DNA of 64,000 nucleotides from Gnetum montanum (Eukaryota; Streptophyta; Gnetopsida; Gnetales; Gnetaceae), in NCBI GenBank assembly GCA_015680685.1, contig MNCI01003349.1:121566-185565 (forward strand), written 5' to 3'. A model generated the notes under the pieces. It saw nothing but the letters and a program-made list of their open reading frames with translations, was not told the DNA's origin and made no database searches. Every line of letters begins with the position of its first letter. Position 1 is the first letter of the stretch. This document shows, piece after piece, positions 21,966-33,514 of this stretch. The position numbers and the translations under genes were made by a program.

Positions 21966-22623
21966 GCCTTTTGGCATTGAAAACCCTAGAAATTGCATGC
22001 AACACTACCTTTTGTATGGTCTATGTTGGCCCTTACAAGGGTTGCATGGATCCTTGTGTGGATCATGTAGGCCTCATTTGGGCCATGTCAGCTCGAAGCT
22101 AGGCATGTAGGCCCCATTGGGGGGTTGTGCATTGCCCATTTTGGGCCATGCGGGTCCCTTTGAGGGCTATGTGGGTCCATGAAGGAGTCAAACCAACCTT
22201 GGGTAGGTTGTGCCAAATTTCTTTGTCTTTCACTCGTGTGCAACCACATTGACCCTCATGTGGGTCAAGAAGAAAATGCCGTTGCTGTTGTTGCATTGCC
22301 TTCCTCCTATGAAATGCACCTCTATTGCCACCATTGCCTAAGTAAGAGTATACCATTTCCTGAGCAGTGTATGTTATCATCGTCAAGAGAATGTCATCAA
22401 TGCTAAGCACAAGCTACCACCATCGTGACCATTGCTATCACCCCTTGCCTCTACCAAGTAATGGGAAAATTTTCTATTAATAGATGGAAAATTTGAACTT
22501 TTCTATTAATCAATGTAAAATTTGAAAGTTTCATCAACTAACAAGAAATTCAAATTTTGGTCTGTTAGAACGTTAGTTTAAAGTTAGAAACGTGGAAAAT
22601 AAATTTTCAAAAAAGGAATTTGA

Positions 22624-22725
22624 CATGTTGGTAGCATTGGAGATGAGAATCTAGTAATTAAGTGTGCTTGTTTTGGAGTAGTATTGGGATGGATGACCTC
22701 TTGGGAAGTTTCTTTTTTTGTGCCA
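22624..22725 (+). ncRNA. 5S rRNA-like segment in E2
   Basis: ATTAAGTGTGCTTG, GGAGTAGTATTGGGATGGAT and GACCTCTTGGGAAGT follow the 3' two-thirds of plant 5S rRNA in order and spacing. The upstream GTTGGTAGCATTGGA may match the box A part (GTTAGTGCACCGGA). Differences are mainly C-to-T and G-to-A. It is in sense to the element, at the place equivalent to 16546-16634 in E1. It is diverged and probably not transcribed as 5S RNA. Confidence 0.75.
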
Positions 22726-23407
22726 ATGGTTTTGAACTCTAGAAGCCATAACTTTTAATTTTGGAAGTCTTTTTTGACAAAAAAGACTCATTTTCTATAG
22801 ATTTCAACCTTCTAAACATAATGGTGAAGTCAGATCTATGTCATGGAACCCCAAAAATTAGTTTTCTCCCCTTGTTGTCTATAGTGCCTTAAAACCCTTA
22901 AAAGCTTAATTTTAACATAACTTGAGCATACGATGTCCTTTTTCAACATATGAATGGTCATTTCCAACATTTTTCACCCTTTTGAACTTAATGGTAAAGT
23001 TAGATTTATCATTTGGGTATTCAATAATTTGATGATATCATAAATTGTGCCTTATGAATTTAATCTTTTAGACCTTAAGATTTAGTGCTTAATGTTTGTA
23101 GATAGCCTTAAGATCCGTATGGCTTATCATTAGTACATTATTGGAGTCAATGTCTGAAGGGGTTAGAAAAGCCATTAATATTTTGATGATGTCATTAAAT
23201 ATTACTAAAATTAGATAATTTAGTAAATTATTAAATCATTTGATGTATCAGTTGATTAACAGAATAGTCTTCAATGATCAAGAAAATGTATATTAATTCA
23301 CTTTGCAACAAAATCATATAGCAAAATAATAGAGAGACTCAAAATATTGTTTCAACAAGGTGTATGATACCCATGAAGAGAAATGATCTAGAGGAAAATA
23401 CAAGAAT
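22726..23407 (+). other. E2 spacer between 5S-like segment and cargo
   Basis: Alignable by eye with E1 16635-17372 (for example TTTGAACTTAATGGTAAAG in E2, TTTAAACTTAATGGTAAGG in E1). No protein is recognised. Confidence 0.45.
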
Positions 23408-24495
23408 GAGAATGAAAGTTGCAACATACAACGTGCTTGCAAGATCCCTTGTGAGTGAGAAAAAACATCCGATATGTCCACCATGGGCCTTGGATTTACA
23501 ACAATATTGATACCCATGCATTTTAGCAGAATTACAAGATTTGGATGTTGATGTTTTATGCCTAAAAGAAGCCTTTCCATGGGAATTTCTATACCAATTC
23601 TAGCCAAATTTGGAAAATATGGGGTTCAGAGGTATTTGTAAGCAAAAAGGTTCTCTTGGAAGTTCTTCTTTCAAACCATTTAGATAAGCCTATTGCAAAA
23701 ATGGTAACATGGATGATTGTGTGATATTTTATAAAGAAGATAAGTTTGAATTGGTACAAGGATTTTAATGGAGTTTAAAAAATATGATTTGTGAAATTCT
23801 AGAACTTCAAACCATGGAAAAGAAAGAACAATCATGATTTTGGAAAAATCACATAGCCTTGGCAGTAAATCTAAAAACCCATCTATCAAGAAGATGTGTA
23901 TGTATAGTCAACACACATTTAATTGCCAAACCAACAGGTTCAGATGTTAGATTATGCCAAGGAGCATAGTTGATTAAGAAAATAGAGGAAATTTTGAAGA
24001 ATAAGTTATTCTTGAGCTATACTGATCCAATTCCATTTATTCTTTGTGGAGACTTCAATGCAAAAGTTGAAAGTGGTGTTTATCAATTCTTAAAATATGG
24101 ATGTGGAAAGGAATCTTTGGATGATCAACTTGATTTGAAGAAGAGGTTTCCATCAATTCAACATGCAATTCCATTGGCTAATGCATATTCTACTTATTTT
24201 GAATCTTCAATAGATAAATTAGATTCTAGAATTTAGAAACAAATGATGTTAATTGTTAGTACTCAACAAGAACCATAGTTTACCAATTACTCTATTTTGA
24301 TTAATGAAGATGGATCAACAAAATTATTTATTGAAACTTTAGATCATATTTCGTGTGACGTTTGATTTTTCCAAGTTGCCAAATTACTAAAGTTAATTTC
24401 TAAAGAAGAAGTGGAGAAAAATCAAGATCAAGCTTTGCCATTTTGAATAAGACCATGTGATCATATACCACTTATGGTAGAATTACAATTACTTC
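23408..24495 (+). pseudogene. CCR4-like EEP nuclease retrocopy in E2
   Basis: Motifs appear in family order: ATYNVLARSL (about 23420), PPWALDLQ, ELQDLDVDVLCLKEAF (23535-23572), DDCVIFYKEDKFELV (about 23712-23756), VNTHLIAKP (about 23909) and KKIEEILKNKLFL. These are followed by FILCGDFNAKVESGVYQFL (about 24037-24093), ETLDHI (about 24330) and CDHIPLMVELQLL (about 24454-24492). This covers the whole EEP catalytic domain of CCR4/Angel-type deadenylases, which shorten mRNA poly(A) tails; the catalytic Asn, Glu, Asp/Asn and final Asp-His positions are all still readable. About 360 codons run without introns, in sense to E2, broken by stops such as after LQQY and LYQF. It is a retrocopy by inference. 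Which plant CCR4 homolog was the source cannot be told by eye. Confidence 0.8.
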
Positions 24496-24951
24496 CATCA
24501 ATTCATAAGGTTGATCAAGATCAGGAAGTATCTCACCCTTACTTTTATTTGATAAATCTTATTATTTTCATCATTGATTAATTTATATTTTAATTAGACA
24601 AGTAAAATATCTAAGGTAATAAAAATTAGGAATAAAGAATTTACCTTGTCTTCACTTGGATAACTAGATCTGAGTTGCACTTTATGTGACACTGGTTAGG
24701 ACTAGTGATTAGTGGTTGGTAGATCTCTAATTTAGCTCTTGCCAGTATCTTAGAAAATAAGGTAAATATCAAGAAAGTAATATTTAATTTTCCATATATT
24801 TTTCTTACATGTGTCTTATTTGCAGAGTGAGCAAGAAACAACTTCAAGTCCAAAAGGAGAAATCAAATTATTGGAGCATAGGAGCATAACAGAAGTACTA
24901 GAGTTGGAAAAAGATAGTCAATGTGGACTCATTCAGGGATGAATGAAATTT
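24496..24951 (+). other. E2 3' non-coding region
   Basis: Homologous to the E1 3' region. No coding content was recognised. Confidence 0.5.
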
Positions 24952-24963
24952 AAGTGGGGTAGA
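24952..24963 (+). other. E2 polypurine tract
   Basis: AAGTGGGGTAGA directly before the 3' LTR. Confidence 0.8.
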
Positions 24964-24964
24964 T

Positions 24965-25539
24965 TGTAATGTCCCCATTCCCAAATGATGCTACTGCATA
25001 ACAAAGATGATGCCTCTTCATAACAAGTGCTATTGTTATTGTAACAAGACCCAAAATGGTAGTTGTAGTTGAGAGTTGAAAGGGTGTTTTGTAATAACAT
25101 ATGTGTCTCTTGAGGTAACCTTTGAGGGTTTGACCTAAATAATTTATTCCTAGGCTTAGAGGTTGTGCTTAGCATGGAGTGTTAGAGCTTGGAATGAAAA
25201 GTCATGAGAGTCAGGTGAAGTGGGGTAGGAAGTGGACTAGCCATCCCTTTTGGTCAGTTATAGGCCTAACCATGATGGTAGTGCTTGATTACCTCTAAGG
25301 GATAGATACCAAAAGGAAAAAAACATTAAGGAACACTGTTAGAGTATGATCCAAATACACTATTTGATATTAATAAGGTATTCTTTTCTTTCTTTTTCTA
25401 CACATTCTCTATTACTTCCTTTACACATAATGTTGAATGTTACATGTATTTGATGTTTGGTTCATAGTCTTCTTACACATAATGTCTAATATAATGTATA
25501 TTTGATGTTTGCCATGACATCTGGGGATGGGATGTCGCA
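24965..25539 (+). repeat. E2 3' LTR
   Basis: 575 bp, TGTAATGTCCCC to GGGATGTCGCA, homologous to 19683-20254. Confidence 0.85.
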
Positions 25540-26030
25540 ATTAAGGAAATTTCTATTAATGTTTAAGGTATGTAATTATCTAACATGCAATTTGTAGATA
25601 ATTCCTTTATTATAGTCAATAATTCTCTACGATATTTCAATACTCTTCTAGCTAGAGTGAAGGATTACTACATGTTGTCTAGCTTTCATATCAATTGATA
25701 AAAAAATAATAATTATTAATTGTAATGGCAATATTGATGAGTGAGTTACTTTCAAGCCTTGGACAATTCTATAAAGAAATTCTATCTTCAAGATTTTAGA
25801 AATGTATTTTTCTTTTGAGCCAATATTACTAGTTCTGTTTTTCAACATGCTTGGAAATGAACATCTAGAATTTATAATAACTTTTAACCAAGCATTAATA
25901 AAGTCATTCTTTGTGATTAGCCTACTTTGTCTACTTCATTTCTATGCATTTGAAATTATCTTAGACCATTGTTTCTTTGCTCTATTTGGAAGCTTTAGTA
26001 TGTAGTTATTTTCTAGTAGTAAGAGCATAA
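25540..26030 (+). pseudogene. LINE reverse transcriptase, piece 3 of 3
   Basis: The frame resumes after E2 as LSNMQFVDNSFIIVNNSLRY, then LLARVKDYYMLSSFHIN. The FVDN matches the catalytic YADD/FADD box of LINE RT, followed by the thumb region. Beyond about 25780 only weak C-terminal LINE similarity remains. The order of blocks (WRPI, KLDY, FVDN) across the three pieces proves one LINE was split by E1 and E2. Confidence 0.8.
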
Positions 26031-28938
26031 CTATGATCTCTCTTTAGGTCTCAAATATCAGATTTTGAAAGATGTCACTTTTTACCTACAACTTCAAGCA
26101 AAAATGCCCTAGTGAAAGATGAATAATTAATTTTTTATATAGTATTAATTTCTTTTTGTTTTGGAGGCTCAAGGATGGGAAGCTTTTAGATTTAATTGCT
26201 ATTTGTTATTTATCTTTGATTGATGTATTAGAAAGAGTTTTCTCTTTTCCTTTACAAGAAATCCTTTGGTAATAAGTGAAAACTCACGAGGGTACTTTTG
26301 AAAGAGGGCAAGGCATAATTATTTTTCTACCCTAAAGGGAAGGTTTTTAGGATTTTGTGTAAGAATGAAAACCTAAGAAGACATCACCTAAAGCATTGGG
26401 CTTTTTCTTTAGATTCTTTCTTTGATGATCTAATGTACTTTGATGTTTTTTAATATCATTATTCTTTTTTTTTAGATCTAATAGCTTTCTCTAATTCTTA
26501 GTAGGAAGAATGATCCAAATCCTAACAACATTTACATCACTTTAACATATATGATTAAGCTTAAAATAGAAAAAAAAAATCAAGGTAGAAATACATTACT
26601 TTGATGAAATACCAATTGTTGTAGGAAAGGAAAATATGATAGAAAATGATGACATAAATGTTTCCATCATATTATCCATGATGATTGATCTTACGTCAAG
26701 AATATTTAAAGTTAGCTATAGCCCACTTTTAAGTTTTAGTCTTTGAGTTAATAGTATTCGTGTTAGATAAGAAAAAATTTATCTTATGATGTATCTATCC
26801 AAATTGATTAATACTTTTTGTAGTATTAATAAACAAATTCATAGAAGCTTCTATCTTCTATAGCTTTTTTTATTAACATTTGATGATTCTCATGATTAAA
26901 ATTAACTTTTTTGATCACATCCTCACCTTCATATTGTTTTTTCTATTTTCAAGAGATTTTATTTTATTTTCCTTGTATTATGTGATCACCTAATTCATGA
27001 TCTTGGTTCATCAAATTAAGTAATATATTTTGTGTATATTCCCTAATTGATGTTTTGTACTGAATTCCTTCATGTTTTACGATGTATGTAGGTATGTATG
27101 ATGCTAGTTATGAGGATGTTCATGATAAAGATATGGACTAATTATTTTTAGGCTAGATTTATCATTAGATTTCTATTAGGTAATTTGTCTTAAATTTAAG
27201 AAGTTATTGCAAGGTGTTAGATATTATTTATTATACTTGATGTTAAACTTAATAGTTAGTATTTGATGTATGTTGTTTAGTGCTCTTTGATTGATGCAGG
27301 TTGTTATTAACTTTCCAACATATTTATTTATAAATTAGCAAATACTAAGATGTTTTGTATGCTTCCATTATGTTTGGAAGTGAAAATGATTATAAATTAG
27401 GATTTTGAAATAGATAGCTTAGTAATTATTGTGAACTATTATATTGACAAAATATTATTCTTTGGAAAAGTTTATATGACATTTTTAACATGAGTAGTTG
27501 GCTTTCAAAGTTATCATTTTATGGTATTATATAGGTTAGGTTTTGTTGTAATGGACTTGTATCTTCTATTTAATGTTCTTATCTTTCTATCCCTTTGTAG
27601 TTTCTTCTAAGAAAGTATACTACTTTACTTATCTATTTCTTTTGGCATTTTCTAAATATTTTTATTAAGTTGCATTTTTAATTCTTGTTATTTTTGCATG
27701 TTACTGAAAGTAAGACATCATTTGCCTAAGCTTGATAAGTGGGGTTTTATACATTTGCACCTAGAAACATTAAAGATAATACACCATAACTTAAAGAAAA
27801 TTAGAAATAAATGTTGAAAAAGAAACTCCAATCAAATTTTGGACCTCATAGTTAAGCATACTAGATGAGCACACTAGAATATTCTTTCCACAAGCCAAAA
27901 ACATTCAACATTCTTGAAACAAAAGGTGGTAACAAACATAATGCCTTATTCTAAATTTTTGATGCTTGCATAACATAGACTCTTTCTTTGATGATGTGAT
28001 GTACTTTGAATTTTTTTAAATATTATTATTCATTTTTTGGAATTTGATACTCCATAATTTTTAGTTCAATATTGTAGTAGGATTTTTAATTTTCTTAAGC
28101 TTATGAAAATATATTTCACATGGAAACTATTAGCCTTCTATTTCTTTGATTTATAATTTTATAAAGAATCATGATGAATGATTATTTAAAGCCATATTTT
28201 ATATTATGTAATTCATTATTTTCACTAGTATTTTACCTATGTTATGATGTCATTGAAAGTGATAGTGATAATCTCCATGAATGTATGATTGATGCTTTAG
28301 TTAGTCATTGAAGTAAATTGGTTAATGTCTCTAGGCAAAGAATTAATGATTCATATCTTTGCTATATATGTTTTAAGGCTTATGTCATTGCATTTATTCT
28401 CAAATTGGGTGCCGCACTTAAAAGAAAAAATAAAAGTAGTAAGAGTCATTGAACTTAGTTGGTATGTTGATCAAATTTTAGATTTGATTTTCAATTCTTA
28501 TTTAACTAGACAACTACTTGATCTAATGCCTCATTAATTTCTGTTGATAAACTTAAGACTTGGATCTTCTTAACTAGGGATCTAGGATATGAGATGTCTA
28601 AGGATGAATGTTGGTAAAAATGTTGTTAGTACTCTAGGATTAGTTCTCTTTAATAGGATATTTTGGATAAGATAAACTTAACATAAGGACTAAATTACAT
28701 TAGAAAGAAAGTTTTCATGTTTATAGACCATGGTCTTTTGTAGTGTAGCTAATTGGCTGGTACTCATGGAATGATATGTGTGCATACATAACATATCAAA
28801 TGAAGGCTTAGCATGAGTTTGTGAACTTTACTAGATGTAAATTTTTTATTATTTGTGAATGATGTTCTTTGGTTGTGTATCTAAACACCATAAAACTCAT
28901 AGATCTATTTAATTTTATTCTTAAAAAGGATTATTACT
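26031..28938. other. Unassigned AT-rich stretch
   Basis: No protein domain was recognised on either strand. A ~60-bp direct repeat (TTCTTTCTTTGATGAT... at about 26410 and 27980) is the only internal structure seen. The LINE 3' end and its poly(A) may lie in the first part but could not be fixed. Confidence 0.35.
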
Positions 28939-30635
28939 TGATGAGTGACAAGAGTTCCTAGTGCCCTACCATACAAGTCACAAGCATACATTCATGATTA
29001 GATTGTAAATTATCGATGGAACAATATGGACTATAACTAGTTAATATAAGAATTTTTGATCACTATATTCTTATTGGAGTTGGTGGCAATCAAAAGATAT
29101 GGTTTAACTTGTAGTAAGGTATAAGATGTATTGATGTTATTTGGCTCTAATAACAATAGAGCATTGTAAGATGAATGGTGATTTTAACTAACTAAAAAAT
29201 AATGAAAAGTAAATCAAATCTAGTCTAATGATGATACACAATCATTTTTATTCTTCTAGTCATATCATAGGCTTATAAAACTATTACAAGGATTATTAAG
29301 TAAAACATAACTAGATGAACCAAATGATATTACTATTGCATTACCAAATAACTGTATTTAATGCTTAAGATTAGTTGTACTTATTCAACAAAATACTAAT
29401 ATACATTCAAAATTTAAATGATAATTAAATTGAAAATGAAAAGTAAAATCTAAAATACAGATGTGATGAGTGGTGAGGTACCCCTACACTCAACCATACG
29501 AAACGAGCATCGCACGCGCGATCCAGTCAAACTTCGCAGATGGACTAGTTGTGACACCTAGATAGTTAGCCCTAGGTCACAGTTCGCTGTCTTCCCACTT
29601 GAACTAGTATTGCATTTGTCACATATGGTTTAGTCCGGATGAGGTGTATGATGTGTTTCCTAATCTATGCTACTCTTGAAGGTAGTGGAAAATAATATTA
29701 ACTAATCTAAGCTAGGAGGAAAAGGGTAAGAAATTTTAATCTAGCCTAAGTGCAACAAGCAACCGATTCCTTGATCAACCGTACACATCTTGGACCTCGT
29801 GCACGACTACCACTGGGACTACCAAGCATAGATCCTAGGTACGCCATTGGGATTACCAAGCATAGATCCCAAATACGCCACTGGGTTACCAAGCGTAGAT
29901 CCTAGCTACACCACTGGGCTACCAAGCAGTCACACTTAAATGCTTGTAATCAAGTCGTACTTGTTTCGCATTCTAGGAGTTTAAGGGTGAGAGAGAGAAA
30001 ATAGTAAATAACATTAAAGAAATAACAAATAAATAAATAACAAAGTGAATGCTGCAATGATGAAGTAATCTCGATCTTTATTGCCGGTCATATGCGTGTC
30101 CAAAAAATCTAAACTCGAATAAAGGCACCATACAATTACATTCACCACACTGCAGGCAGACACGGGAAAAAATCTAACTCTGGAGGGATCAAACTACCAG
30201 AGCTTCGCTACTCTAAAAATGGGATCCCCAAACAAGGGAGTGCCACGTCTTATTTATAGATATGGTGGCAGACTGCGATATCGGGTACGTGATATTGTAG
30301 GGAAGACGCGATATTGCGGGGGATGCGATATCGCGGCGGACGTGATATCGTGTACACGATATCACGGCCTATGCGAATCACGTCTCATCAATATGAAAAG
30401 TAAATTTATGTTATGTAAGATGTTATAATGATCATAAACAATCTTGATATTTATTACCGTCCATGAAGCATATCTAGATATACTTCACTTGAATAAAGAT
30501 ATCATACAACTACCAAAGATCATACTGTAATTGCTTAAAACTAACTATAACTTTAAAAAAATAAAATGCAAGAGTTTATAAACATGACCAAGCCCAACTA
30601 TATTGTATATATGACAAATTTTAGGTGGCTTATCA
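28939..30635 (-). mobile_element. Gypsy 3' LTR, minus, interrupted
   Basis: The outer copy begins TGATGAGTGACAAG on the left and ends GGTGGCTTATCA on the right. A solo LTR of the same superfamily (29464-30390) splits it, leaving about 770 bp of its own. The right edge meets a polypurine tract read on the minus strand, so this is the 3' LTR of the element whose integrase is at 33880-35328. Confidence 0.65.
29464..30390 (-). mobile_element. Nested solo gypsy LTR
   Basis: 927 bp, TGATGAGTGGTGAGG to CGTCTCATCA, with target duplication AGATG (29459-29463) and ATATG (30391-30395). It has several GCGATATCGC-type palindromes (30275-30385) and a minus-strand TATA box (30258-30251). It is the same family as the LTRs at 2610 and 13030. 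Confidence 0.85.
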
Positions 30636-30665
30636 TACTCCCTTAGCTGACAAAGAACTCATTGT
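30636..30665 (-). other. Polypurine tract and 3' end, minus
   Basis: The minus strand reads GAGTTCTTTGTCAGCTAAGG then GAGTA directly before the LTR start TGATAAGCC. It parallels the GAGGACAAG...GGGG layout at 521-556. Confidence 0.55.
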
Positions 30666-30889
30666 TAAGTTAAAAAAAAGTGGGACAAAGTTGCTTATAA
30701 AATTATAGGATAGGACAAATAACAGAAACATCTAACATCTAAATATTTAATATTCATCAACTAACCAACTTTGAGTGTTTCATGTTTGTTTAATTGAGTC
30801 AAAAAATATCATATCAAAACATAACTAGGATGTTTGACATTAATAAAAAAATGAAAAGAATTAATACAACATAATAACATTTTGAAAGA

Positions 30890-31240
30890 TGCCAATGCAA
30901 GTTTTCATATGCTTAGAGATTGTGGTTCTTATTACATTGCTAGTTTCTAAGACTATTTTCCAAGTTTTAGTAGCTTCTTCATATTGAAATATTTTAATAA
31001 AGCTCTTAGGTTCCTCTCATTTAGTCTTGACAAATTTTTTTCTTATGGTGCAAAATTCTTCTATTGATATATTTTTGTTTCCTTTAGCTAACCGGTTCAT
31101 TTCTAGGTTAATCTTAATAAACTACTTTCTTAACTGTTTCATGGTCTTCTCTAGCTGATTCTTCTCTTTTTCTACATTTATCAATCTTCTATCATTAGCA
31201 ACAAGCTTCATGTTCTCCTTGTCTAGAGTAGTAATGACTT
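30890..31240 (-). pseudogene. Coiled-coil-like remnant of unknown origin
   Basis: The minus strand from about 31240 reads TTLDKENMKLVANDRRLINV, EKEKNQLEKTMKQLRK, a stop, then INLEMNRLAKGNKNISIEEF and beyond. Charged heptad-like spacing suggests a coiled coil. I do not recognise a family. It lies between the integrase and 3' LTR of a minus-strand gypsy element, so it is either an extra reading frame of that element or part of another insertion. Confidence 0.4.
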
Positions 31241-32219
31241 TAGGATGTGCATATGTGTAACTTTATGTTAAGTGTGTTTAGGCTAAAAAATATTACTTAT
31301 GAAAAATATATAAAAATGCAAAAAAATAAAACACCGATTACTAAGAATAAATGAATGCTAAGAAAAAATTAACAAGAAAGTAGTAGGAATTCATAAATAG
31401 GCACATAGGGATAAGAGAAAAAATTGTAGAAAAATGTAAAAATATGATAAAATAGTGACAATACCCTCATGCATGCTAAACCTAACTTATTTACTTCTAA
31501 AAATTGAACATAACCTATTTGCCCAAGCCAAAAGTTAATAATGCAATAGTATGAAAAAAACAATAAAATCTAAACAAATCATCTACAATTGAAACTAAAA
31601 ATTGCATTAAGATCCAATGAACCACATGAAATAATTATGAACATGCAATTATAGTTTTGTCTAATAGGCATTGGATATAAACTCTCATTAAACAAATAGA
31701 ACCAACATATGAAAAACAAATTATAATGTAACTAACATCTAGAATAGAATGAGCTTGCACTAAAAAGAAGAAAAACATAATATAAGTTCCATAATCAATA
31801 TTGAATATACCATTATAGGTAAACATTATGACATAGTATCCAGCCTAAATTAAAATCCAAATCTTAATAAAGCATCTTAAAAACATGAATTAATCATTAG
31901 AAACATCCTTTAAATCGTCTCATTCTAAGCTATAATAATCACCTAAGAATCACACAAACCATGGGAATTAGTTTGAGGACTAAGCAAGGTAAATAAAACC
32001 AACAAATACTCCTTTATAGATTTGGCTGGAGGCATTAGGTATCTAGATAGTCAAGCACATGGGTAGTTTCAACCAAAAGTTAGTAGACAAAAATATAAGC
32101 CAAACCAATGCATCAAATAACTAGAGATTTGAATAGATAACCAAACTAATTAAATAGAATCCACCACTACCAATTACCACAATAAAAAATGAATAAATTA
32201 GTGCTTTTGTAATCCAAAT
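31241..32219. other. Unassigned AT-rich stretch
   Basis: No coding or structural signal was recognised. Confidence 0.35.
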
Positions 32220-32648
32220 TTTAGTAAATTAGTGAGTCTTTAAAACACATGGTAAATAATGTTTGGTGAGTCTAAAACCTAAAAAAAGGTGATTCTAAAA
32301 CTAATATATTATGAAATGCATGAGTCTATAACCCATATGTTGTCAAATTAATGAGTCTAAAAATCATTTGTTAAATGCTTAGTAGGTCTAAAACCCATAT
32401 ATTTCTAAATTGATCAAACCAAATTGGTTACCAAATAGATTATACATCCAACCAACAATTCCCTATCTAATGAAAAGAAATAAAACCAAACATCCAATGG
32501 AGTCAATATTTTCAAATTAAAGGATTTGTAAGTCTAGATCTCACATTGAATATGAAGTTGATGAATCTAAAATTTATGTTTGCTAAATGTTTTGTGAGCC
32601 TAAATTTTATAGTTGTAAAATAAAAGATTGGTGAGCATAAATCATACA
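32220..32648. repeat. Diffuse tandem repeats, TGAGTCTAAAA core
   Basis: The words TTAGTGAGTCTTTAAAAC, TTGGTGAGTCTAAAACC, GCATGAGTCTATAACCC, TTAATGAGTCTAAAAATC and TTAGTAGGTCTAAAACCC recur at about 40-60 bp. Weaker copies follow near 32560-32640. It is a decayed tandem array. Confidence 0.6.
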
Positions 32649-33513
32649 TGTTTAAAAATATGTCAAAAGTCCAAAATATAGTCCTAAGTCAATAGGACAA
32701 GAAATATTACAAAACCTAAAGTTTTGATATGAATATAGATGAATGTTTCAAAAATATTAAAATTTGTTAAAAGGAAATTTCACCTTCTCATGACCATTCT
32801 ATGTTCCTACAACTGTTAAACCATCAACAGTTACCAATTATTACTTTCCAAGGNCAACTATTTGTGGATTTGTCTCAATTCTCATATCTAAATATTTTAA
32901 TATTATTTTCTACAATTTAGCTATTTTTATTTCTTTTATCATCAATGGAATGTTAGTTAATATTTTGACTAAGTTTGGTCACTTTTTGACTAATTTTGAC
33001 CATGTCTTACTTTCATTTTGAGTTTCGTTGATAATTCAACTATAGAACTATGCTCTTAGGCCATTTTTCATATTTTTTACCTAAGATAACTCTAAATGAC
33101 ATCATCTTAGAAGGTAGAAATGATCAATATGTCAACACAGACTTCAAGACATCCTCTATCATTCATTGTAACCTATTTGTAAGGTCATGAAGAGGTCATG
33201 ATGAACAAAAATCCATATCTTTGGATCCAATGTGAAAAATGAAGCAATATTTATAAAGATACCTAGCCAAAAAAAACATTTTTTTATTATTTTTAGAGCT
33301 TCTTGAATCCTTGGAAAGTAATAATTGGTAACTGTTGATGGTTTAACAGTTGTAGGAACATAGAATGGTCATGAGAAGGTGAAATTTCCTTTTAACAAAT
33401 TTTAATATTTTTGAAACATTCATCTATATTCATATCAAAACTTTAGGTTTTGTAATATTTCTTGTCCTATTGACTTAGGACTATATTTTGGACTTTTGAC
33501 ATATTTTTAAACA
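32649..33513. repeat. 205-bp perfect inverted repeat with N joins
   Basis: Positions 32649-32853 recur as exact reverse complement, as far as I can read, at 33309-33513. Each arm ends at a single N (32854 and 33514). In DNA this decayed, an exact inverted repeat bounded by Ns points to a contig placed in the wrong orientation rather than biology. Confidence 0.85.
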
Positions 33514-33514
33514 N

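Larger units (their letters stand above)
19683..25539 (+). mobile_element. E2: non-autonomous LTR element with cargo
   Basis: Complete 5.86-kb element of the E1 family. It has a 5' LTR 19683-20254, a primer site at 20255, a 45-bp tandem array, a 5S-like segment at 22624-22725, CCR4-like cargo at 23408-24495, a polypurine tract at 24952-24963 and a 3' LTR 24965-25539. The target duplication is AGTAA (19678-19682) and ATTAA (25540-25544). It has no replication genes. It lies 295 bp from E1 in the same orientation, in the same LINE. Confidence 0.85.

Noticed and set aside
32649-33513. Foldback transposon or hairpin
   Set aside because: Arms are exact and end at single Ns in old decayed DNA; an assembly error is the simpler reading.
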